A program made the translations under genes and the position numbers. Shown in pieces: positions 54,992 to 64,000 of a stretch of 64,000 nucleotides of DNA. The stretch is from Gloeophyllum trabeum ATCC 11539 (taxonomy: Eukaryota > Basidiomycota > Agaricomycetes > Gloeophyllales > Gloeophyllaceae). The notes beneath the pieces are model-generated. The model did not search any database. It was given only the letters and a program-made list of their open reading frames with translations, and was not told the DNA's origin. Position 1 is the stretch's first letter. Each line of letters opens with the position of its first letter. The DNA lies in assembly GCF_000344685.1 (NCBI RefSeq), contig NW_006920410.1, forward strand, positions 1,264,414 through 1,328,413, in the 5' to 3' direction.

Positions 54992-57373
54992 ATGATTGCA
55001 GAAGTCCTGCTGGTGCTCGCCGGCCACTCGTCGTCCCTCTTCCCTGCCGACCACACCGTGCACCCCGCCTTCGTCCCGCTCCTCCATCCTGGCGAGCAGC
55101 AATGTCTCGAGTCCCTGGGACTCATTGCTCTGCGCTACCGCAAAATACGGGAAGCATGCGACGCGCTCTCCCAGTCTCCCTCGCAGTATATATGTGCTCT
55201 GAGCGCGACTCTCAAGCAGATCCTGAAAGACGAGTACGAAAATCTCGTCATCGAGACCGAGGCCAAGGTGCTCAGGCGCGACTCTGAACTTGTCGGCCGT
55301 GGCTCGTTCGTCCCGCTGTCTGCCATTCGAGCAACTTTTTCTGAATGGGAGGCGCCCCTGGCCGCGCTCCAAGCTCTCGTGGACAAGCTGCAGGCAGAGC
55401 AGCACTGGCCTCCCGGAACGCTCATCGACATGCTCATGAACAAGGCGCGCACGGGCGTGCACCGCATATCCGACATCATCTCCCGTCTCTCCGAAGCCGT
55501 GCAGCGAGTCTGGCGAACACAACTCATCGCGTTCCTCGTGCACGGCACCCTCTCCCCAACCGACCCCTTTGTCTCTGACAAGTACGTCCTGCTCGATGGT
55601 GCCATTCCCCGCTGTGTCTCAGCTCAGTCGCGCGAGTCCATAGTATACGTCGGGCGCGCGATCGGCACCGTCAAGGCGGCTAAATGGCAGAAGCAGCTCC
55701 CGCGGAGCCTGGCGATGGAGCATACGAAGATGCTCGAGCGCGTCCTGCCGCAGGATCAACACGCCTTTGACCATATTATTGCGGACATCCGCACGAATGT
55801 CAGCGAATGGCTCTGGCTCAACGTCCTCACGCGGAAAGATGTCGAGGACGCGGTCGACTCTCTGTACGTCGCACTCATACGCTGGCGTGCATCTGTGACG
55901 GAGCCCTCTTGTGCACAGCGCAAATTATTTCCTCTTACGCAACGGCGAATTTGGGCTCGCCGTCATCCGTGAAATTGAGCGGCTGAAGATATCGCGGTTG
56001 ACCGCTCGGGCGGGCCCTTCTACTATGATCAGGGAACAAGACCTACACCTAGCCCTACTCCGCTCTTCTCTAGGAACAACCGCACAACATGACCCTTCCC
56101 TCTCGCATTTGCACTTCCTCATGCCTTCGGGTCCCCTCCGTCCCCTCCTCCCATCCCTCGCAAGTACAGCAGGAAAGAACGTCTCCGCCTCCGGCCAAGA
56201 ACAAACCACCTTCGACGACCTCCTCCTGGGCACGCCGCTCATCCTCACCTACACCGTCACCTGGCCGCTCGATCTCTTCCTCCAGCCCTCCGACCTGCAC
56301 ATCTACGCCGCGCTCTTCGCGTACCTCTCCTCGATCCGCAAGACGCACACGCGCATCCACGCGTGCTGGACGTCACTCTCGAACGCGCAGAGGGCGCGGC
56401 GGCGCTGGACGGGCCTCGGCGAGGGCGGGACCGCCGAGGACCTCGAGGTGCGCCAGGCGCTGCTGAGGTGCGGGTGGGGGGTGGTGAGGGAGATGAATTG
56501 GTTCTTGGAGACGCTGCTGGAGTATGTTATGACGGACGTGGTAGATGCGGAGTTTCGCAGGTTGAAGGTGCAGCTTGGGCAGTCAGGCAGTAATAAGGAT
56601 ACAGCAGGTGCTGGAGGCTCTGGTGTTACGCCCTCTCAGTCGACTAGCTCACAAGTCGCACGGGGCGTTACGCCTTCTCACTCGGTCGGTTCGCAAGTTG
56701 GGCGCGGCGGGCTGCCAGCAAGCGCAAGTGCTTCCGGCAGCACCTACTTGGACTTTACCACCTTGCGGAATATTCACAGCACATATCTGGAGCGCCTCCT
56801 GGTGGGCAGTCTGGTGGCGAACTCTGAGCTGACATGTATCATCCGCCCCATCTTGGAGGTGTGTGAGCGCTTTGTCGCCCAGGTCGAGAGGTGGGGCGGA
56901 GATGTCCTCCCGGCGCTGCTGTTCGAGGGTAGCATCGGGGCTGATGATAGCACAGTCGGCGGGATGGTGAGGGAACGCTGGGCTGTCGTGGCTGAGATCA
57001 ATGATGCAAGTCAAGTTCGTTTCCAAGTGCCTGAATGTGCTAATACATCCTGCAGACTCTACATTCACTCCTAGAGTCATTCTACGAGCAGCTGTCGACG
57101 TCAACGTCCAAGCAGCCGTTTAACGTGACAGGAGACGCGTCCAAGTCCATCCTTATGAACAAGAGTGTCGCGAATACTACCGGTTTTCATACGACATTCG
57201 TGCGTCCCAGAGCGGGGAGAGGCAATGCTGACGGGGACGGAGACGTGAGACGACACGTCGAACGCCTGTTACTACGCCTGGATTTTAATGGGGGGTTCTC
57301 GGGCCCTAGGATTAGACAGCGGACGGCGGCGAATGATGCGGAGGATATTCTAAAGCAAGGAGGGCTCGCGTAG
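54992..57373 (+). CDS. Gamma-tubulin complex component 4-like (GCP4)
   Basis: A 761-residue, three-exon gene. Introns of 55 nt (near 55865-55919) and 41 nt (near 57016-57056) both rejoin frame. The ATG at 54992 gives MIAEVLLVLAGHSSSLFPAD, the standard GCP N-terminus. The GRIP1-like half has LHPGEQQCLESLGLIALRYR, YICALSATLKQIL and VGRAIGTVKAAKW. The GRIP2-like half has ANYFLLRNGEFGLAVIREIE, LILTYTVTWPLDLFLQPSDL and MNWFLETLLEYVMTDVVDAE. The lack of large insertions fits GCP4 rather than GCP5 or GCP6. It belongs to the gamma-tubulin ring complex that nucleates microtubules at the spindle pole body. Confidence 0.85.
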
Positions 57374-57543
57374 GATGTCAGATATTAGTGAATATATCCC
57401 CGCGAAGGGAAACTGTAGACAGCGCGAATTCCATAAGAGCTGTGGCAGCCTATAGCAAGGGAATGAATGAGCAGCCACTGCCAGCTAGTACTATCTAGCC
57501 GATGGCGCGATAATCGTGATGGGGCGAAGTGACAAGGGAGGAC

Positions 57544-57552
57544 GTATATAAG
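57544..57552 (+). promoter_or_regulatory. TATA box of inorganic pyrophosphatase
   Basis: GTATATAAG about 100 bp upstream of the ATG at 57651, fitting a strongly expressed housekeeping gene. Confidence 0.55.
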
Positions 57553-57650
57553 AAGTCAGGCTCTATTCTGGCATGGCCAAACCGTCCTCCTCGGCGCTCA
57601 ATCGATTAGCACAACAAGCCCGCTTCCTCTCTTCTGGTCCTGCTCGCTGC

Positions 57651-58890
57651 ATGGCTTCCCGTCCGTCCGTTTTCCCTCCTGCGTCAAAGCCGAGCTGACC
57701 GTCGTTGCAGAGTACACCCCTCGCGTCATCGGCGCTCCTAACACCCTCGGTCAGTCGAATAACGGTAGGGAAAGAGCAGCGTATTGACATCGTCGCGTAC
57801 AGAGCACCGGGTGTACATCGAGCAGAATGGCCAGGTCGTCTCGCCCTTCCACGACATCCCCCTCTTCGCCGACCAGAACAACGGCATCCTCAACATGGTC
57901 GTCGAGGTGCCGCGCTGGACCAACGCCAAGATGGAGACCTCCAAGGAGGAGCCGTTCAACCCTATCAAGCAGGACGTGAAGAAGGGCCGCCTGCGCTTCG
58001 TGCGCAACTGCTTCCCCCACCACGGCTACATCTGGAACTACGGCATGTTCCCCCAGGTGCGTGCAATCGCTTATCCGACTCTACTTGGAAAGTAGTTGAG
58101 GTTGGATGGTTGGAAGACTTGGGAGGACCCGTCCCAGTCTCACGTGGAGACCAAGGCCAAGGGCGACAACGACCCCCTCGACGTCTGCGAGATCGGTGAG
58201 CAGGTCGGCTACGTCGGCCAGGTCAAGCAGGTCAAGGTCCTCGGTATCATGGCTCTCCTCGATGAGGGCGAGACCGACTGGAAGGTCATCGTCGTCGATG
58301 TCCAGGATCCTCTGGCGTCCCGCCTCAGCGATATCGAGGATGTCGAGAGGTACTTCCCCGGCTTAATCAGGGCCACGAACGAGTGGTTCAGGTGCGTGAT
58401 ACCCTTTTGCTTTTGTCCTTGCCATCTCATCTCATCGTTAATGATAATACCAGGATCTACAAGATCCCCGATGGAAAGCCCGAGAACCACTTCGCCTTCT
58501 CCGGTGAGGCCAAGAACAAGCGATATGCGACCGAGATCATCCACGAGTGCCATGAGGCCTGGCACCGTCTCATCACCGGCGAGAGTCCTGCGAAAACCGC
58601 CTCATACGATATCTCCATGTACGTTACAAATTATCCCCCGTGCGAGGTTTGTCTGACATAGAACGTCATGCGCAGTCGCAACCTCACTATCCCCAACTCC
58701 CCGGGATACACCAAGAAGGACGACCCTGTCTACACCAGCTTGCCTCCCGACTCCAGGAAGCCTCCTGCACCCATCGACCCTGCCAGTCAGTCCAAAATCA
58801 ATTTTCTCCAGTATGTATACCTTTGTTAACCCTCGCTTCCTTCGCTCTGCAGTCTCCAAGTGGTTCTACATCGCTTCCACGCAACTATAA
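57651..58890 (+). CDS. IPP1: Soluble inorganic pyrophosphatase
   Basis: Hydrolyses pyrophosphate to phosphate. Exon 1 is only 10 nt (ATGGCTTCCC) with a weak donor GTCCGT, and splices to give [16 protein letters not shown]. The second splice gives [20 protein letters not shown]. Core motifs are [39 protein letters not shown] (the metal-binding DxDPxD signature) and [16 protein letters not shown]. The end is [11 protein letters not shown]. All active-site aspartates of the signature are present. Length is near the yeast Ipp1 size. Strong C-ending codon preference suggests high expression. Confidence 0.95.
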
Positions 58891-59075
58891 TGCGTTCCCT
58901 TGGCATGTGGGCATGGGACCGGGTCTGTAAAATGGCACGCGAGTGTCATCCAGTGAGATAGCAGTATGATTAGTGGGAAATCGTCTAAAGCTACAAGATG
59001 CATTATATGGCATAAGTGTCGAAGCATACGTGACTTCTGTGCTCCCGCCTCTCGCAAGTGAGGACGAACATGCTT
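58891..59075. other. Convergent 3' intergenic region IPP1/POM152
   Basis: 185 bp between convergent stops. Nothing seen. Confidence 0.5.
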
Positions 59076-62000
59076 TTATCTGCCGACTTTCTCCACGGTC
59101 TTGTCGACCTGCGCTGGAGGATACCGGCAATATTTATCCGAGATGAATGTGACCGTCCAGGTACCTGGGCAAGGATTAGATTCGCACGTTGGAGAGGCAC
59201 AGGCAACGTACCCTCCAAAGCAGAAAAGACAGAATATTCTTTGCTTGTGACGCCCGACACGGTATGCGTCTCGAGGACCTTGCCAGGCTTTCCGCCTTTC
59301 TTTGCAGGGGGCTCCGCTCGCTGATAAGTGAACGTGAATGGCGGCTCGCCCACAAGGGTGAAGAGGATTTCAGCTTGGTCGCCTGGAAAGATACCAGTGA
59401 TTAGGCAACGACCGTCGACCAAGAGCCATTTACGTACCTTCATGGATATCCTGGAAGATTCTCTTGCCGTGCCCGACTTGAGCTGATGGCAGTGGATGAA
59501 CCGTATATCGTAGATCTGACACGGTAGTCTTGCACATTTTGTTCTGGTGTGCCACTGAGGTGATGGAAAATTCTCCAGGTTGCTGCTGGATGATGGAGAA
59601 CGGAGACACTCGGGCGTCCTGAGTGTAGCTTTTACCGTTGACACGATATCTGTGCGAGTGCAAAGCATAAGCTGCAGGGCATCATGTACAGAACATATGC
59701 GTACCCGATGGTCCAGGGAGGGGTCCCCTCGAGCGTGAATCGTGATGTCTCTCCAACGCAGAAATATTCTCGTCGGTCGAAAGGAATGATGGCCGCACTT
59801 TCTGCAACATCCACCCATATGGACCTTAGAGACGGCTCCACGACAGCCTGTTCGCAGCGATTTGCATCCGAGACGGACTCGATCGTCACAAGATGAGGAC
59901 CAATAGACTTGAAGGTGTAAGTGGGGAAATTGATCTTCCACGAGCGCTCCGTGAGATCTACCGTCTCCGTGTGCGTTTCGCTCGCAGCCAGATTCTTGAT
60001 TGACAATTTGACGTGGAAGGGCGGCGTGCCGTCTAGGATGATGAACCCGTCCGTGGAGAATTCGTCGTGAGGAACGAAAGAGTCGTAGAGACAGTAGGTC
60101 ATTCTGGATGAGCTCTGGAATTGAGCCAAAGGACGCATCATCACCTCCTGCTCGAAGAGTAAACGCTGAGCACGGGGTATCGCGACATGCATGTTTTTAG
60201 ACAGGGGGTACGCGGTATCTCCGATTTGCTTGACTTCGTAGTACATCCGCCCGGCAATACCGGTACGCAGTTGGAATCTTGTACGGTGTTGGATACTGCT
60301 GAATGTCGGTTGCTCGAGGAGTGTCATGGCACCAGTCTCGCTGTTCTTTGCAACATTGTACGTCAGTTGGAAAGGAGGCCGTCCTACAGCCAAGCTTAGT
60401 CTTGAACAGGCATGGCAGGTCTGAATAGTCTCTTACCAATTAGGTCTAGATCGACGTGATCGTCTATGCCCTCGCATACAGAAGGTAGGATATATGAGTT
60501 ATTGTATGGCTCATAAACAGCTTCCGTCTCAGGAGCAAGCCTGGCGAATGGTCGTGGTATCCAATCGACACGATATGTAGCTTCTTCCTCGACAACGGTT
60601 CCCGGACATTGTGAGTCAACGACCTTATATTCGGTGTGGCGTTAGTCTCTCAGTACTACTAGCAGTGGAGCTAAATTACCTCGAGAAGCTCGTATAAACC
60701 TCTATTGGTTACATTCAACTGATCATTGGGGTTTTTCAACGTCGCAGTCATCAGGTTCTGCGGCTCTTCACGGCGGCGATATTTGAGACGCCAAGGCTAT
60801 CGCTACTTCAGTACGTTATGTATGGTATTAATAGAAAACTGGCGACTTACACCATCGCCCGTAAGGCGCAGCGGCAAATGAGCAGTCTCGTTTTCCAGTA
60901 CTGTGATATTCCGTTTCCCCTGTTTGCCATAGAATCTCGCGACGGGCTGGCACATTGCGTAAATATAGTGCCGTGAACAGAGAAAATTTTTGCACTGACT
61001 TTAACTCTCCGGACGTTGACCGACACACCTTGAACGGAGAGCGTGCGCTTGCACTTGTACTTATCTTCGATACTCGCTGAGAGAAGGGACATCAACCATT
61101 TGTTTCATTGCAGTCGCCAGGGTGTTCACATACCCAAGTCAATTTCGAAGCTACCTCCTTCCTTATCAATAGCTTTCGGAATTGGTACCCTTATGGTTCT
61201 TCGAGATTCCCGGATATCGGTGACCTTTATGGTTTCTGTACCCCTTGGAGAAACAACTTGGACATCCAGATTCCAAGGCCCAGTGCCCTAAGCGTACTCC
61301 AATTGGTCAAAGTCACACACAGCAGAAGCCACGATGCGCACCCTGAGTTCCACATCCACATCGACAGTGTCACCAGAGCAAGTGTTGATAATCGTCTTAC
61401 CCCGGCCGGGTTGTCCATTCTGCACGAAGTCGGCGGACGATAAAGGATGCACAACTTGGTCGATGCTAGGCCCCTTAAGGTCAATTCTCTTGTAATTCGC
61501 ATCGCTGAGCTGCAGGAAACTGAAAACGTAATGCCCACTGCGGTCGGGCTGCAGCGTGAGCTCGCCTCTGGAACCATAGAACGCCGTGTGCATGTCACGA
61601 GGCGGTTCTTTGTCGCGCTGCATACGATAGTACACTTGGAAAGGAGGAGTGCCGTGAAGGATCAGAGAAGCGGCAACGCCTGTGTCGCCGGAGCTATAGC
61701 CCGAAGAGAATAAGTGCGTTAGCCTATGTTCAGTCTGCATTCTAGGGTGTAAGTACCATTCATGTATTCGCCTCCATTCAATATCCGCAGACGGCCGTGG
61801 CAATTCAACTACCTTGCAAATGTCCGGGCTTAGTATATCACCGTCGCAATACTTGCCTTTGACGGAGACGATAGAGTATTCGCCAGGCGCATTCGCCTGG
61901 AATGTGAGGTCCTTCCTGTCATCCTGGGTGCGAAGAGTACGGGTCCAAGGCTTGTTCCTTCTGCCGCCTTGCCCACTCTCCTCAACTGGAGACGGCAGGT

Positions 62001-63669
62001 ATTTCATTTTGATCTCCCATGGCGAATCCGCCGCATCCGCTTCCTTGGCTGAGACAGTCAATGGAAACTCCGAGCCAATGAGTAGAGAAGCAGGTCTTCC
62101 GGGTCCGCAATGCATGAAAGATACTGCGGGCCGTTGCAAGACTTGCACAACCCGCGTTGTCTTCGTGTTCAAGGCAGGTGCTGCAGACACGCGCGAATCG
62201 GGACCAACACTCCCCTTTCGACCTTGCTGTGAAACCAACGCTTGGGAACTAGTTTGGATGAGGTTCCCGACGCCGTCTGCAACACTCTCAAGCACGTATA
62301 CGTGCGTGCCTAAACTATCCAAGGACGCAGTCAGCGGAACCTTCAACTCTTGAGGTGAATCCGTAGTCCGCTTGTGCCTCGGGTCACCGCGGGCCTGAGG
62401 CGCGTCATCATTGTGGCCGCCTTCGATGCCTTCCACCATGAAATGCTCTCTTTTGCCGTTGACGTCCCTATACCACCTCAAGCTCAACGGCGGCACGCCG
62501 TACAGGCCAATCTCGAAATTGATGTCTCTATCTTCGCCCGCGCACCGTATGTCGCTCCCGCGACGGGAAATAATGTCATCTGTGAATTCCACCCGTGGAC
62601 AGGGCGCCACGACCACCTCCGGGGCATACAGCACACGAGCATCTACTTTCGCCTGATCAAGTACTCGGTGGAGGCGAACGACACCAGGCTTGTCTATGGC
62701 GATGTGAACCAGGGACTGAGTCCTCTGGAGCCTGGATTTGAGTAATTGGCCGCTTTCGTCGTCTTCTGCGTCATCATATTCGTCGTAATCATCCGAGTCG
62801 TAATTTTCTTTCCGAGGGACAGCGGCGCGAGCTGCACTATCCTCCCGGTATTTACGTTCCATGGTATTAAGGTCCTTGACAGTCAGATTATATGATGGCA
62901 CTTTCTCAAGCGTTTCGAAAGGAACGCCCAGCGGTGTGAGGGAGTACTGCAAAGCGATTGGACTGGTGTTGTTGAGTAGGACAGGTACAAAGGCTATGTG
63001 ACCTGGCCCATCCAGGCAAAACATTTGACCGTCTGGATTAAGGCGAGCTGTGCTGATCGGAGACATGCGTACTGTATGTTGACCGAGCAGATGGCTGTCA
63101 TACTGAGATCCCCAGGATATCAACCCGAGACTCAATGTGGATACGAGGTCGGAGAATGTGTATGTTGTCGGGGTAGTGGGAAGCTGTTGGCGACCTAGAA
63201 GACAACATAGGAATTCATCGAAGTAGCAACCTTATGATATCGTGACATACTGAGGAGCCCAAGTTGAGGAAGAATACCCCCTGCGACATTGACATTGATT
63301 CCCCCGAATAGTACTCCGTCAAGGAAGCCAGCAGTCAGGATTTGCAACGCAGTGACAGCTCTGCTGTAATTGAGGCGAGGAATGCGCAGTTGCGATAAGG
63401 CCATAAAGTAGAGCGTATCCACCAAGAGCCATTTTCGACAGTATGACGCGCTAGATGCATCTTGCGGTGAAAAATTATATTGCAGAGCATCGAACAGTTT
63501 AACAGCCTACAACACAAATGAGTAAGAAATGCAATTCTGCATCGCGACGGGGTTCAGAGCCCTAAAACACTCGCACCTGGCACAGCAAACCAAGGCTTAG
63601 AAAGTACAGTCTTTGGGTAGGGAAGTCCAGATATCTCTCTGGAATCAAGGGTGGTGCAGTGGAAGTCAT
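59076..63669 (-). CDS. POM152: Nucleoporin POM152
   Basis: A pore-membrane ring nucleoporin, about 1250-1300 residues, at least ten exons. It starts MTSTAPPLIPERYLDFPTQR with hydrophobic segments LYFLSLGLLCQ, TLYFMALSQL and ILTAGFLDGVLFGGI near the N-terminus. A lumenal array of Ig-like repeats follows. Each carries a G-x-P-P-[FLW] strand motif: GVPPLSLRWYR, GTPPFQVYYRM, GRPPFQLTYN, GTPPFHVKLS, GTPPWTIGY, GEPPFTFTYQR. The regular spacing supports the assignment. The last splice (near 59166-59210) gives FSALEGTWTVTFISDKYCRY, ending VEKVGR. It anchors the nuclear pore complex in the nuclear envelope. Confidence 0.9.
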
Positions 63670-63964
63670 GGTAAGATGATTTCACGGCGCGTCGTCAGAC
63701 ATGCAGAAGAGCATCAGCTGTCCAGAGGAAAGTTCCACAGCAGAGACAGCCGTAGTGTCCAGCGAGAGAGTACGAACTGCGAGTAAGCTGGCGGCCGCCC
63801 CGAGGATGTGTGGCGGTCGTGGACAAAGGCTGTAGACGCGTGAAGTCACGCTTGAACATGTGACCGCTGCTCCGCTTATGGGCGGAAATTGCTGGCATAG
63901 TGTTTCTTTTACCCAAACATCCGCGCACGGGTTTCGCGTTGGCTTTGCAGCTGTGTCGGACAGC
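63670..63964. other. Divergent promoter region of POM152 and the right-edge gene
   Basis: 295 bp. A minus-strand ORF across it (63682-63966) has no recognised motif. Confidence 0.4.
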
Positions 63965-64000
63965 ATGTCGTCTCCTGGTGAGTGCTCTGCACCCGTTACT
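63965..64000 (+). CDS. Possible start of a gene running off the right edge
   Basis: ATG TCG TCT CCT G followed by the consensus donor GTGAGTGC resembles the tiny first exons seen in UBC12 and IPP1. Only this start is visible, so the product is unknown. Confidence 0.3.
   Translation, partial: MSSPGECSAPVT

Noticed and set aside
54716..55543. 275-codon minus ORF spanning the TBC start and GCP4
   Set aside because: Antisense to well-supported GCP4 exon 1 and in the wrong frame for TBC.
57705..58199. 164-codon plus ORF overlapping IPP1
   Set aside because: Frame shadow of IPP1 exon 3, whose own frame carries the pyrophosphatase signature.
1..64000. tRNA genes, rRNA, CRISPR arrays
   Set aside because: No B-box/acceptor pattern, rRNA core or spaced direct-repeat array was spotted by eye. 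A tRNAscan or Infernal run would be needed to exclude tRNAs firmly.

Overview
The window is nuclear DNA of a filamentous basidiomycete, most likely an Agaricomycete. Nearly all genes are cut by short GT-AG introns of about 41-65 nt. Gene spacing is tight, and the families are typical of mushroom-forming fungi: DUF6533 membrane proteins, non-RD TKL-type kinases, F-box proteins with zinc-binding cysteines, and an M35 peptidyl-Lys metalloprotease. No virus, plasmid, CRISPR array or rRNA operon is visible. Most coding spans below are hand-spliced. The stated start and stop are read from the sequence, and the intron positions are my best reading.

Left part (1-36 kb, accessory in character). An acid sphingomyelinase-like enzyme (+) converges on a secreted M35 protease (-). 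An alpha-arrestin (+) follows, then an 862-bp Tc1/mariner-like non-autonomous element with a TA duplication. Next come an F-box/zinc-finger gene (+) and a short-chain dehydrogenase (-). From 14.9 to 19.8 kb lie two same-strand TKL-like kinases. The first carries two C-terminal dsRNA-binding domains. The second carries a C-terminal domain that looks like the MA3 domain of fungal eIF4G. They are followed by VTA1, a 2.6-kb gene-poor stretch with a diverged tandem duplication, two tandem DUF6533 genes, an intronless orphan gene, a small polytopic membrane protein, and two paralogous GNAT-fold acetyltransferases.

Right part (37-64 kb, compact housekeeping block). The genes are Pop3 (RNase P/MRP), dCMP deaminase, TTI1, bifunctional aminodeoxychorismate synthase, a 2OG-Fe(II) oxygenase, the NEDD8 E2 Ubc12, 5-hydroxyisourate hydrolase, RRP1/NOP52, a TBC RabGAP-like protein, gamma-tubulin complex component GCP4, inorganic pyrophosphatase and the nucleoporin POM152. 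Several pairs share very short divergent promoters (91-161 bp) or have convergent stops as close as 29 bp.

The most striking content is the kinase pair. One kinase has a likely dsRNA sensor, the other a translation-initiation-factor-like domain. Side by side they suggest, but do not prove, a fungal PKR-like circuit linking dsRNA sensing to translation control.
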